From JAEKNW01 sp963677815 (lineage in GTDB: Bacteria > Cloacimonadota > Cloacimonadia > Cloacimonadales > JAFGVF01), in the NCBI GenBank assembly GCA_963677815.1, contig OY782499.1:1798001-1862000 (forward strand): DNA of 64,000 bases, read 5' to 3'. Below, in pieces: positions 11,301 through 19,225 of this stretch. A program made the position numbers and the translations under genes. The notes below the pieces were generated by a model. It was given only the letters and a program-made list of their open reading frames with translations, did no database searches and was not told the origin of the DNA. Numbering within the stretch: position 1 is the first letter of the stretch; every line of letters begins with the position of its first letter.

Positions 11301-12147
11301 GTCCCTTTATATCTATGAAGAAACCATCATAATCCATAACAAAGATAAGATTTGGTATGGCAGAAAATAGTGATTCCAAGTAGTTTGTATTTTCTTTTAT
11401 TATTTTCTTTGAGTCTTCAATATTACTCATGTCTCTGGCATTTATAACAAATCCCTCTATACCTTCAATACTAAGAAGATTTTTAAATCTAAAGTTCATT
11501 ATTTTATATTGCTTATCTACAGTTTTGATTCTTATTTTTCCTGCAAATATTTTATTGGGATCTTTGATTACTTCATCAATAGCTTGTTGGCCTATGTGGG
11601 AGTCATCTGGATGAACATATTTAAAAGCAGACCCCATATCTGAAGTAATCTCTTTAATACCAAGAAGTTCTTTGGAGTTGTTGTTACAATATATTATTTC
11701 AAAATTTTTATCTAAGAGAATTAAATAATCAAAAGAGTTATCTACTAATTTCGAGAAGTTTGTATGTAAAGAATCTCTAGTTCCAGCTAGTCTTCTTTTA
11801 GCTAAGGTCTCAAAACAGATACTAACTTGATTTTTTCCTAAGGCGTTTACTTTTACGAGTGTGTTTTTGTTAAGAAAGCTACAATATTGTTGAAATTCCA
11901 TAAAGCTATTATTTACAGACACATTATAATAAGCTTTTAACTTACTCTGTGTGAACAATTCATTTTCTAGTTCAGGACATAGTATAGACTGCTTATCTTC
12001 TTCATCTTTACTGCCAGTCAAATCTCTGAAATATTTATTAGCAGTAATAATTTTGAAAAAATAAGTCTTGTTTGCTTTTTTAAAAACAGAAATCTCACAG
12101 TAACCAATAGGGAGTAAATCTATATTAATACTCTTAGTGTCTTTCAT
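8335..12147 (-). CDS. Hybrid histidine kinase with PAS, PocR, GAF and receiver domains (paralogue)
   Basis: A 1270-residue paralogue of the kinase at 4751-8155 with one extra N-terminal PAS-like unit. Order: PAS-like units (about 15-120, 125-240, 245-370), a PocR domain (about 395-560; LCKNFHLNKASSQEWCLESN), PAS (about 575-700), GAF (about 715-870), HisKA with NISHEFRTPLNG (H903), HATPase_c with DSGIGIPED and GCGLGLPIAKK, and a receiver with LLIVEDNKINQ and LMDIHLGEG (D1197). It looks soluble and catalytically competent. The gene is divergent from the hydrogenase operon, sharing a 391-bp intergenic region. That makes a link to hydrogenase control possible, but nothing in the sequence proves it. 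Confidence 0.93.
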   Translation of the reverse strand: MKDTKSINIDLLPIGYCEISVFKKANKTYFFKIITANKYFRDLTGSKDEEDKQSILCPELENELFTQSKLKAYYNVSVNNSFMEFQQYCSFLNKNTLVKVNALGKNQVSICFETLAKRRLAGTRDSLHTNFSKLVDNSFDYLILLDKNFEIIYCNNNSKELLGIKEITSDMGSAFKYVHPDDSHIGQQAIDEVIKDPNKIFAGKIRIKTVDKQYKIMNFRFKNLLSIEGIEGFVINARDMSNIEDSKKIIKENTNYLESLFSAIPNLIFVMDYDGFFIDIKGPNNDLLAYPPNQVLGKNISNLFPPYIANKLRARLSLLKENKPVDTFTYQRKNHLGENRHYECRLSVIDNDKALAIVNDITTLKEAEKALKNNQVTLQRKLNSITSPQGSLSDLELADLINIDELKDLFQTIYDLTNVPIALLDRHGKKLFAIGTSSLCKNFHLNKASSQEWCLESNMKISSSMRIGESKLYKCRNNVWNFATPIFVGGEQIATLDICQFRLSDDYKAQDEELRQLANIHKFNKETYIESFYLLPIIDKDHLVKIATYYRDLLSKITALSYAQIKQARTSQQLQLREEKLAQITDNMTDIIFINDFDFNVIYVSPSVEKVYGFNPIEYSKRTPIQRFPPATINQLQSLLEEKLKSGHQDTESVLVEIQEYNANNQLIDISVHAKLLLNENNEPKAIIGSARDISKRKKIEKKLNKQLELQSLFSSLAMKYINLPLDEISKHILQSLKEFAEYTHSDRAFIFKYDWDKGLVSNTYEWCKEGIKPVIGILQDISVDYLNSWHQAHKKGQVVIINDSSKIIDDEETKKFIEKQDIKSTITVPLMDKDECVGFVGFDSVLSTHQYSEDDETLLRIFAHMLVNVRNRISMAEELQKEKERALESDKLKSNLLKNISHEFRTPLNGIIGLSEQLKDNQLEKESQKMANMIYTSGIRLNYVLDSIMLLSQLESLSETKFINLESTNLSILLINIAKLYKSQVQQKGLDFLIDIQPNLVTMINENLFKQAFIHILNNAIKYTSKGFIKIYTETSKDKKYVSLNIEDSGIGIPEDSQELIFSDFRQVSEGYNRAYEGCGLGLPIAKKGIELMNGTISLVSQFHKGTKLIISLPLVDTYKSINPESSNPLPLKTQVSNIIDDDEKLLSLLIVEDNKINQKLAISILKGRYNIDCAYNGESAIDLIAKKQYDIILMDIHLGEGLDGIETTKIIRNDSRYRKTPIIAVTGYTMLGDKEHILNQGCSHYLSKPYSKQDLLGIIDEALHENLI

Positions 12148-12538
12148 GAATAAATCCTTAGGTCTTATCTATAACTTAATATTTTGCTAGCTATTTCAAC
12201 ACATTATCTAATTTACAATAGTCTTGTCTTTATGTCAAACTATTTTTTAAAATTGTATTTATATTCAAATTTATAATCAGATTTGCGAAAATATATAAAT
12301 ATAAAATATGGTATATATATCGATAAAAAACTAGTTAATAAAGAAATATAATGAAAAAAAGTAATTCAAAGAAAATTTATATGATATGTAAATAATTGGA
12401 AATAATGTAATTAGAGATAATTAATAAAAAAATATCGAAAAAGTATTGACAAGATAAGTCGATATTATAAGTCTGACATATCGATATTGATAGAGCGATA
12501 ACTAAATGGAAAGATAATTTTAAAAAAAGGAAGAGATT
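12148..12538 (+). promoter_or_regulatory. Divergent control region with hydrogenase-operon promoter and repeated TCGATA motifs
   Basis: This 391-bp, very AT-rich region separates the divergent kinase gene from the hydrogenase operon. A TTGACA at 12446-12451 is followed after 16 nt by TAAGTCTG (12468-12475), one mismatch from the TAnnTTTG -10 seen elsewhere in the window. Motifs of the type ATATCGA or TCGATAT recur near 12316-12322, at 12432-12438 and 12459-12465, and as a perfect 10-bp palindrome ATATCGATAT at 12478-12487. The last two bracket the proposed -10, as an operator would. GGAAGAG at 12529-12535 is the ribosome-binding site for the first gene. No transcription factor can be named. 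Confidence 0.45.
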
Positions 12539-12826
12539 ATGACTATAACAGTTTGTGCAGGAAGTTCTTGTAGCCATAGAGGCTCTAACAAAGTGGTGGA
12601 ATACTTAGTTAATTATATAAGCACAAATTCTTTGCAAGACAAATGGAAATTAAAAGCTTCATTTTGCATGAAAGATTGTGGTGAGCATTTTTGTGTTCAG
12701 ATTGATGATTATCGTCTTAAATTCCTTCCAAATTCAGATTATAGAAGATTCTTTAAAGAGCTTCATAGAACTAATGAATTACCTAACATCGCAGGAATAA
12801 CATGGAGGAGACAAGATGTTAAATAG
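12539..12826 (+). CDS. Small thioredoxin-like [2Fe-2S] protein of the hydrogenase operon
   Basis: A 95-residue protein with the thioredoxin-like [2Fe-2S] ferredoxin fold (NuoE C-terminal type). The four expected cluster cysteines fall in CAGSSC near the N-terminus and FCMKDC near residue 44. It resembles the C-terminal domain of HydA in the same operon (SVCVGTNC, FCLENC). It is the first gene of the operon and overlaps the PAS gene by 11 nt. Small NuoE-like proteins next to PAS and phosphatase genes accompany [FeFe] hydrogenase operons in some other anaerobes. Passing redox state to the regulators is inferred from this context. Confidence 0.82.
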   Translation: MTITVCAGSSCSHRGSNKVVEYLVNYISTNSLQDKWKLKASFCMKDCGEHFCVQIDDYRLKFLPNSDYRRFFKELHRTNELPNIAGITWRRQDVK

Positions 12827-13316
12827 TAAATCTTTAGCTGAGAAAATAATCGAAAGAGACCCAAATGGTCTTGTTGTAGTTGATGATGAATTAAGAATAG
12901 TACAATTTAATAAAGCATTTCTCTCAATATTTAATATAATGCCAACCCATAAGATTATTGGAGAGAATGTAAATGATATCTTAATGCAGGAAATTTTCCC
13001 TCATAATGATATTACTAAAGATAACGGGAGTGTAAAACATCATCATAGAACTGGCAAATTTGTTAAAGCAGTTACTTTTAGAATTGATGATGAGGAATTA
13101 TCTGCATGTTTTTTTGTAAATATTACAGATTCATTCCACAATAAACGTAAACTTCAATTAATGAAAACTGAGACTATCAACAAGGCTCAAGCTGTGATAG
13201 ATAATCAGATGAGGGTTGCTCAAGAGATTGCTAGTTTACTTGGTGAAACAACTGCTGAATCAAAAGTAACTCTACTTCAACTAATAGATATTCTAAAGGA
13301 AGAAGGGGAGATGTAA
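12816..13316 (+). CDS. Stand-alone PAS domain protein of the hydrogenase operon
   Basis: A 166-residue protein. Residues 8-105 form a PAS domain (ERDPNGLVVVDDELRIVQFN at its start, then VNITDS at its end). A helical tail of about 55 residues follows (AQAVIDNQMRVAQEIASLL), suitable for dimerisation or partner contact. There is no kinase, cyclase or DNA-binding domain, so it probably senses a signal and passes it to the phosphatase encoded next. It overlaps the preceding gene by 11 nt, has GGAGGAG upstream of its ATG, and ends 1 nt before the phosphatase start. The bound ligand or cofactor is unknown. Confidence 0.8.
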   Translation: MLNSKSLAEKIIERDPNGLVVVDDELRIVQFNKAFLSIFNIMPTHKIIGENVNDILMQEIFPHNDITKDNGSVKHHHRTGKFVKAVTFRIDDEELSACFFVNITDSFHNKRKLQLMKTETINKAQAVIDNQMRVAQEIASLLGETTAESKVTLLQLIDILKEEGEM

Positions 13317-13317
13317 G

Positions 13318-14505
13318 GTGTTATCATCAAGAAAAGAAGCAAAGATGTGGGATTTACATCTAGAGATAGCTAAATCTCAATTAATCAAACACAAGGAAAT
13401 TCTTTGTGGAGATTCAATAATCATTGATAAGGACTATGATAGAGAGACTGCATCATTAATATTATCTGATGGTCTAGGCTCAGGTGTAAAAGCCAATATT
13501 CTATCTACCTTAACAACAAAGATAATCTCGGTAATGCTTCAAAATGCTAGAAACATTGATGAGATTGTAGATACTCTCACTGATACCTTGCCAACCTGCA
13601 ATGTGCGTAAATTAGCTTACAGTACGTTTTCAGTAGCCCAATTTGGTGCTGATGGCAAGCTACAGTTAGTAGAATATGATAATCCTCCTGCATTTTTTGT
13701 ACGAAATGGTAAAGTACTTAATTTAGATTACCAGGTTCGAGAGATAAATGGCAAAAGGATAAATGAAGCTTCATTAGAAGTACAAGAAGGTGATTTATTA
13801 GTCTTTGTTTCAGATGGAGAGACTCATGCTGGCATAGGTGGAATTTGGAATCTTGGCTGGGGCTGGGAACACATAGCCGAATTTATCGAGAGAATTAGCA
13901 AGAAGGCGATGACAGCAAAAGAAATAGCCTTTGAAATAACAAATGTCGCTAATGAATTATATGCAAAAGAGCCTGGTGATGATACTTCAGCAGTAGTAGT
14001 TAAAATCAGAAAGAAGAATTTTGCAACCATGTTAGTAGGTGCTCCTCAAAACCCAGATAATGATAAAGAAATAGTTAATAAATTAATAAAGGGTGAGGGG
14101 CGAAAAATAATCTGTGGTGGAACTACTAGTAATATTGTGAGTCGAGAGCTCAGGGAAAAATTAGAAGTTGATTTAACCACAATAAAAACAGGTATCCCTC
14201 CAGTAGGAATATTAAAGGGCATAGATTTATGTACAGAGGGAATAATCACAATAAGTCATTCTCTTGAACTTTTAAAATCAAACCCGAACTATAAACGACT
14301 AGAAATTAATAATGATGGTGTAAGTAGATTAGTAAAAGAGCTTCTCTTAGCGGACGAGATTACAGTAATGATAGGTCAATCTTTAAACAGTGCTCATCAA
14401 ACTTCAAATATGCCAAAAGAATTTGGTATGAAGCGTAAGATAATGGAATCAATATCAGAACATCTTACAGAAATGGGTAAAGTAGTTCATCTAGAATATT
14501 ACTAA
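13318..14505 (+). CDS. SpoIIE-type PP2C phosphatase of the hydrogenase operon
   Basis: A 395-residue protein with a PP2C/SpoIIE serine-phosphatase core at residues about 15-235: LILSDGLGSGVKAN carries the first metal-binding Asp, LLVFVSDGETHAG the second, and EPGDDTSAVVVKI the third. A C-terminal region of about 150 residues (MLVGAPQNPDNDKEIV onward, then GTTSNIVSRELREKL) is not one I can name. Translation starts at GTG 13318 after GGGGAG, 1 nt after the PAS gene stop. SpoIIE-type phosphatases usually act on anti-sigma-antagonist proteins. None is encoded nearby, so the substrate is open. Confidence 0.85.
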   Translation: MLSSRKEAKMWDLHLEIAKSQLIKHKEILCGDSIIIDKDYDRETASLILSDGLGSGVKANILSTLTTKIISVMLQNARNIDEIVDTLTDTLPTCNVRKLAYSTFSVAQFGADGKLQLVEYDNPPAFFVRNGKVLNLDYQVREINGKRINEASLEVQEGDLLVFVSDGETHAGIGGIWNLGWGWEHIAEFIERISKKAMTAKEIAFEITNVANELYAKEPGDDTSAVVVKIRKKNFATMLVGAPQNPDNDKEIVNKLIKGEGRKIICGGTTSNIVSRELREKLEVDLTTIKTGIPPVGILKGIDLCTEGIITISHSLELLKSNPNYKRLEINNDGVSRLVKELLLADEITVMIGQSLNSAHQTSNMPKEFGMKRKIMESISEHLTEMGKVVHLEYY

Positions 14506-14572
14506 AGCTAACTAATAAACTTAATAATATTAAAAAAACAAAAAATAAATAAAAAACTAAATGGAGGAGTCG

Positions 14573-15076
14573 ATGCATAAGACAAAGACTGTTCAAGAGC
14601 CTTTGAGAAATTTTGCAAAGGTTAAGGAAATAATTGAAAAGTATGGTACAGAAAGATCTGCTTTAATCCCTGTATTACAAGCGATCCAAGGTGAATTTAG
14701 ATATTTACCTCAAGAGATGTTATCATTTGTAGCAACTGCTATGAAAATACCTCAAGCTGAAGTTTTTGGTGTTGCTACTTTTTATGCTCAATTCTCAACC
14801 CAACCTAAAGGTAAGCACATTGTTCAAGTATGTGATGGTACTGCTTGTCACGTTAGAGGTGCTGGTGAAATTATTAAAAAATTCAAAAAAGACCTACAGA
14901 TTCCTGAAGGTAAAAACACAACAGATGATTTATATGTTACCCTTGAAACTGTTTCCTGTTTAGGGGCATGTGCTTTAGCTCCTGCGGTAGTAGTAGATGG
15001 AAAAGTTTATGGTAATGTAAATTTTGATGATGTAGCAAGAATTATTGTGACTATGAAGGAGAGCGACGATGAGTAA
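14573..15076 (+). CDS. hydC: Bifurcating [FeFe] hydrogenase subunit HydC (NuoE-like)
   Basis: A NuoE-type 24-kDa subunit carrying one [2Fe-2S] cluster in a thioredoxin-like fold. The four ligands fall in VCDGTACHVRG and SCLGACALAPAV, and a helical N-terminal domain (ALIPVLQAIQGEFRYLP) precedes them. I place the start at ATG 14573 because GGAGG at 14563-14567 sits 5 nt upstream; an in-frame ATG at 14561 overlaps that ribosome-binding site and would add four residues. The stop overlaps the hydB start by 8 nt. In known HydABC enzymes this subunit relays electrons between the NADH site and the hydrogenase. Confidence 0.93.
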   Translation: MHKTKTVQEPLRNFAKVKEIIEKYGTERSALIPVLQAIQGEFRYLPQEMLSFVATAMKIPQAEVFGVATFYAQFSTQPKGKHIVQVCDGTACHVRGAGEIIKKFKKDLQIPEGKNTTDDLYVTLETVSCLGACALAPAVVVDGKVYGNVNFDDVARIIVTMKESDDE

Positions 15077-16994
15077 GATATTTGAAGAATTAACACGTGA
15101 GGCTGCAAATACCCCTAAAATCCCTTGTCGTGAATTTATTAATGCTAAATTAGGCTTAATCGAATTAGATGGTGAAAAAGCGAAATTAGCTGAAGAACTT
15201 TCAACAGTATATCGTAGAGAATCAGGTATATTTGAATGCCAAATAGCCTTATGTAAAGGTACTGGTTGTCATTCTTCTGGTGAGATTGCTCTCTGGGAAA
15301 AAATTGATCAAGTATTAAGAGAAAAAGGTATCAGAGAAAAAGTAAATATCGTTGAAACAGGTTGCCGTGGTTTCTGTGAAATGGGACCTCTAGTCGAGAT
15401 TTTCCCACAACACATTTTCTACTGTAAAGTTAAACCTGAACATATTGAAGATATCATTACAAAAACAGTTATGAATAATGAAGTAATCGAAGAATTACTT
15501 TTTGATAAAATTCCTATTGCTGAAGAAATACCTTTCTACAAAAAACAAGTTAGAAGAGTATTGAAAGAGTCAGGTCATATAAATCCTGAAAACATTAATG
15601 ATTCGATCGTCCATGAAGCTTATCAAGGTTTCTTAAAAGCAACTAAAATGACTCCTGAAGATGTTATTGCGACTATGAAAGAGTCTGGCCTTAGAGGTCG
15701 TGGTGGTGGTGGTTTCTCTACAGGATTAAAATGGGAATTCACTAGAGCTACACCTTCCGAGAAGAAATATATTATCTGTAATGCAGACGAAGGTGATCCA
15801 GGTGCCTTTATGGATAGATCACTTTTAGAAGGTGACCCACATAAAATCATTGAAGGTATGATGATTGCAGGTTATGCTATCGGAGCAGACGAAGGATATA
15901 TTTATGTTAGAGCAGAATATCCACTTGCTATTCATAGATTAGAAATTGCTATTGCCCAGTGTAAAGAATTTGGTATTCTTGGCGAGAATGTTCTAGGAAC
16001 AGGTTTTAACTTCAATGTTAAAATTAAACAAGGTGCTGGTGCTTTCGTATGTGGTGAAGAAACAGCTTTGATTTCATCAATCGAAGGTAAAAGAGGTATG
16101 CCTACAGTGAAACCTCCATTCCCTTCAACAAGTGGTCTCTTCGGCAAACCAACTTCAATCAATAATGTTGAAACCTTTGCTAATGTTCCTCTTATTTTAA
16201 ACAAGGGTGTAAATTGGTTCAGACAAGTTGGAACTCCAAAGTCTGCTGGTACAAAGGTATTTGCTATGACAGGTAAAATTAGAAACACTGGCCTGGTAGA
16301 AGTTCCTATGGGTATCACTCTTAGAGAAATAGTCTTTGATATCGGTGGTGGTTTAAAAGATGGTGCTAAATTCAAAGCAGCTCAAATTGGTGGACCTTCT
16401 GGCGGATGTTTAACAGAAGAGCACTTAGATATGCCACTTGATTATGATTCATTACAAGCAGCTGGTGCAATGGTAGGCTCAGGTGGACTTGTAATCTTAG
16501 ATGACAAAACCTGTATGGTTGAAACTGCTAGATATTTCATGAGTTTTACTCAAAATGAATCTTGTGGTAAATGTATTCCATGTCGTGAGGGAACAGGTAG
16601 AATGCTTGAAATCATGGAAAGAATAGTAATTGGTAAAGGTAAAATGGAAGACTTATCTCTATTAGAAGAGCTAGCTCATACAATAAAAGATGCCAGCCTT
16701 TGTGGTTTAGGTAAAACAGCTCCTAACCCTGTTCTTTCAACCCTACATTATTTCCATGATGAATATCTTGCTCATATTAATGACAAACGTTGTCCTGCTG
16801 GTGAATGCTCAGCCTTAAAAACCTTTGAAATCGTTCCTGAATTATGTAAAGGCTGTTCAAAGTGTGCTAGAGTATGTCCTAATAACGCTATCAGTGGTGA
16901 AATTAAAAAACCATTTATAATCGATCAAGAAAAATGTATCAAGTGTGGTGCTTGTGAATCAGCATGCCCATTCAATGCTATTAAAGTTGGATAG
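15069..16994 (+). CDS. hydB: Bifurcating [FeFe] hydrogenase subunit HydB (NuoF-like, NADH/FMN)
   Basis: A 641-residue NuoF-like flavoprotein, the NAD(H)-reactive subunit. Domains: N-terminal thioredoxin-like [2Fe-2S] (ALCKGTGCHSSG, GCRGFCEMG; about 55-140), the FMN/NAD-binding 51-kDa core (SGLRGRGGGGFSTG and CNADEGDPGAFMDRS), an SLBB domain, a [4Fe-4S] motif SCGKCIPCREG near residue 500, and two C-terminal ferredoxin-type [4Fe-4S] motifs (CKGCSKCARVCP, CIKCGACESACP). This is the HydB layout of electron-bifurcating hydrogenases, longer than complex I NuoF. It overlaps hydC by 8 nt and ends 9 nt before hydA. It probably oxidises or reduces NADH together with ferredoxin at the FMN. Confidence 0.96.
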   Translation: MSKIFEELTREAANTPKIPCREFINAKLGLIELDGEKAKLAEELSTVYRRESGIFECQIALCKGTGCHSSGEIALWEKIDQVLREKGIREKVNIVETGCRGFCEMGPLVEIFPQHIFYCKVKPEHIEDIITKTVMNNEVIEELLFDKIPIAEEIPFYKKQVRRVLKESGHINPENINDSIVHEAYQGFLKATKMTPEDVIATMKESGLRGRGGGGFSTGLKWEFTRATPSEKKYIICNADEGDPGAFMDRSLLEGDPHKIIEGMMIAGYAIGADEGYIYVRAEYPLAIHRLEIAIAQCKEFGILGENVLGTGFNFNVKIKQGAGAFVCGEETALISSIEGKRGMPTVKPPFPSTSGLFGKPTSINNVETFANVPLILNKGVNWFRQVGTPKSAGTKVFAMTGKIRNTGLVEVPMGITLREIVFDIGGGLKDGAKFKAAQIGGPSGGCLTEEHLDMPLDYDSLQAAGAMVGSGGLVILDDKTCMVETARYFMSFTQNESCGKCIPCREGTGRMLEIMERIVIGKGKMEDLSLLEELAHTIKDASLCGLGKTAPNPVLSTLHYFHDEYLAHINDKRCPAGECSALKTFEIVPELCKGCSKCARVCPNNAISGEIKKPFIIDQEKCIKCGACESACPFNAIKVG

Positions 16995-17003
16995 GAGATA
17001 AAA

Positions 17004-19022
17004 ATGACTCATCAATATATGGAAGTAAATAATAAAAAAGTTGAAATTACCGGAAACGAAAAGAATATATTAGAAGTAGTACGCAATATGGGTATTGAAA
17101 TCCCAACCTTCTGTTATCACTCAGAATTATCTGTTTATGGTGCTTGCAGAATGTGTATGGTTGAAGATGAAAGAGGTAACTTGGTTGCATCATGTTCATT
17201 AAAACCTCAAGCTGGGATGAAAATTAAGACACATACTAAGAAGATTATGGAAACAAGAAGAATGATCTTAGAACTTCTTCTTGCAAACCATCACCAAGAT
17301 TGTACTACATGTGAAAAAAGTGGAAATTGTAAGCTTCAAGAACTTGCTGTAAATATGGGAGTGAAAAAAGTTAGATTTAAACCTCGTAAACCATGGCAAG
17401 ATATTGACACTTCATCTAGTTCAATCGTTAGAGATCCAAACAAGTGTATTCTTTGTGGCGATTGTGTTAGAATGTGTTCAGAAGTTCAAGGTGTTGGTGT
17501 CTTAGGCTTCATTAACAGAGGACCAGACATCAATGTTGTTCCTGCTTTTGATAAACCTATTGCTGATGTTGATTGTGTGAATTGTGGACAGTGTGTAAGT
17601 ATTTGTCCTACAGGTGCCTTAACAATCAAAGATGATACATTAAAAGTTTGGGAAGCATTAAGTGACCCTAAAAAGAAAGTTGTCGTGCAAATTGCTCCAG
17701 CAGTAAGAGTTGCAATTGGTGAAGAATTCAATCATACTGAAGGAACAAACTACTTATATAAGAGTGTAGCTGCTCTCAAAATGATGGGTGCAGACTATGT
17801 ATTCGATACATCATTTTCTGCTGATTTAACAGTTGTTGAAGAAGCATCAGAATTTCTTGATAGAGTAACTAAGGGAGAAAAACTTCCTCAGTTCACATCC
17901 TGTTGTCCTGGTTGGGTGACTTACGCTGAGAAAAATTGTCCAGATCTATTAACTAACTTATCATCGTGTAAGTCACCACAACAGATGTTTGGTGCTGTTT
18001 TCAAAAAATTCTTTGCCAAGAAAATGAATATTCCAACTGAAGATATGTATGTTGTTTCAGTAATGCCTTGTACAGCTAAAAAGTTTGAAGCTGAAAGACC
18101 TGAGATGTCTACTGATTCTTATCAAGATGTTGATGCAGTAATTACAACAGTTGAATTAGCTCGCATGATTAGAAAAATGGGAATTAAATTTGAAGAATTA
18201 GAACCTGCTTCTCTTGATATGCCATTTGGTTTCTCTTCAGGAGCTGGTGTAATCTTCGGAACTTCTGGTGGTGTAGCAGAAGCTGCCTTAAGATATGCTA
18301 CTGAAAAATTAACTGGTGAAACTTTAAATGAAGTTAATTTCAAAGAAGTCAGAGGATTAGAAGGTATAAAAGAAGCTACTTTTAATATTCACGGCAAAGA
18401 TATCAAACTAGCAGTTGTTTCTGGTTTAGCAAATACTCAAAGCTTAATCGAAAAAGTTAGAAATAAAGAAGTTAATTATGATTTCATCGAAGTAATGGCT
18501 TGCCCTGGTGGATGTATTGGTGGTGGTGGACAACCTGTTCCTAACACTTCAGAAGCTAGAGAAAACCGTTCTAAAGGACTTTATGATATCGATGCAAAAT
18601 CAACTGTTAAAAAATCACAAAATAACCCTACTATAGAAAAACTATATGACGAATGGTTAAAAACACCAAATAGTGATGAAGCTCATTACGCTCTTCATAC
18701 TCATTACGGTCACAAGAAAAGAATCGGTGGTATGGAAATAAAAGATGAAGCTAAAGAAACTACTAGTGAGAAAATGGTAATATCAGTTTGTGTAGGAACT
18801 AACTGCTACCTAAAAGGTTCTTATGATGTTCTACAAGAACTTATTAGCTTAGCCAAAGAACATGGTGTTGATGATAAAGTAGAATTTAAGGGAACCTTCT
18901 GCTTAGAAAATTGCAGTAATGGTCCTTCAATAAAAGTTTCTGATGACCTCCATAAATATGGTATTCAGAAAGAAGAAACTCATAAATTCTTTAACAATGT
19001 AATACTTCCGCGTGTTAAATAG
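17004..19022 (+). CDS. hydA: Bifurcating [FeFe] hydrogenase catalytic subunit HydA
   Basis: A 672-residue [FeFe] hydrogenase. Domains: N-terminal plant-type [2Fe-2S], a His-Cys [4Fe-4S] domain (NHHQDCTTCEKSGNC), two [4Fe-4S] ferredoxin motifs (CILCGDCVRMC, CVNCGQCVSIC), the H-cluster domain with TSCCPGW (C300, C301), MPCTAKKFE (C356) and ACPGGCIGGGGQP (C500, C504), the small-subunit motif (DIDAKS...LYDEWL), and a C-terminal thioredoxin-like [2Fe-2S] domain (SVCVGTNC, FCLENC). All H-cluster cysteine ligands are present. It makes or consumes H2, coupled to NADH and ferredoxin through HydB and HydC. No maturases (HydE, HydF, HydG) are in the window. The gene ends 32 nt before a strong terminator. 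Confidence 0.97.
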   Translation: MTHQYMEVNNKKVEITGNEKNILEVVRNMGIEIPTFCYHSELSVYGACRMCMVEDERGNLVASCSLKPQAGMKIKTHTKKIMETRRMILELLLANHHQDCTTCEKSGNCKLQELAVNMGVKKVRFKPRKPWQDIDTSSSSIVRDPNKCILCGDCVRMCSEVQGVGVLGFINRGPDINVVPAFDKPIADVDCVNCGQCVSICPTGALTIKDDTLKVWEALSDPKKKVVVQIAPAVRVAIGEEFNHTEGTNYLYKSVAALKMMGADYVFDTSFSADLTVVEEASEFLDRVTKGEKLPQFTSCCPGWVTYAEKNCPDLLTNLSSCKSPQQMFGAVFKKFFAKKMNIPTEDMYVVSVMPCTAKKFEAERPEMSTDSYQDVDAVITTVELARMIRKMGIKFEELEPASLDMPFGFSSGAGVIFGTSGGVAEAALRYATEKLTGETLNEVNFKEVRGLEGIKEATFNIHGKDIKLAVVSGLANTQSLIEKVRNKEVNYDFIEVMACPGGCIGGGGQPVPNTSEARENRSKGLYDIDAKSTVKKSQNNPTIEKLYDEWLKTPNSDEAHYALHTHYGHKKRIGGMEIKDEAKETTSEKMVISVCVGTNCYLKGSYDVLQELISLAKEHGVDDKVEFKGTFCLENCSNGPSIKVSDDLHKYGIQKEETHKFFNNVILPRVK

Positions 19023-19054
19023 AGAATTGTCTCCCCAATTCCATTTAGTTAACA

Positions 19055-19081
19055 GGGCTCCCGCAAGGGAGCTCTTTTTTA
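19055..19081 (+). terminator. Rho-independent terminator of the hyd operon
   Basis: An 8-bp GC-rich stem (GGGCTCCC / GGGAGCTC with one G-T pair) closes a GCAA tetraloop and is followed by six or more T residues. It lies 32 nt after the hydA stop on the plus strand. Confidence 0.93.
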
Positions 19082-19087
19082 TTCTTT

Positions 19088-19220
19088 GAAGGGAACTGTT
19101 CACGAAGTAGCGACTTCCAAAACTCTTTATGACGGGAGTTGCTCACGAAGTAGCGACTTCCGACAATTTAACATTCTTTCGTCCGAAGTCCCTAGCCTAT
19201 GGCTGAGGAACTCCGGTCTC
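19088..19220 (+). repeat. Dispersed palindromic repeat, copy A (1.5 units)
   Basis: The full unit (19131-19220) holds two hairpins. One is CGGGAGTTGCT-loop-AGCGACTTCCG with an 8-nt loop at 19133-19162. The second is an imperfect stem between CCGAAGTCCCTAGCC (from 19183) and GGCTGAGGAACTCCGG (to 19216). A partial extra first hairpin, GGGAACTGTTCACGAAGTAG, begins at 19090. Unit 21090-21179 matches 19131-19220 over about 90 nt in the same orientation. The two copies flank the secreted-protein gene. Confidence 0.85.
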
Positions 19221-19225
19221 AAACT

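Noticed and set aside
12377..12577. 66-codon open frame on the minus strand in the hydrogenase control region
   Set aside because: It overlaps the promoter and the first gene of the hyd operon, is AT-rich, and has no supporting start site.
14573..19022. hydC/hydB as part of respiratory complex I
   Set aside because: No other nuo genes are present, and the HydA partner with all H-cluster cysteines plus the extra ferredoxin motifs of HydB identify a trimeric hydrogenase.
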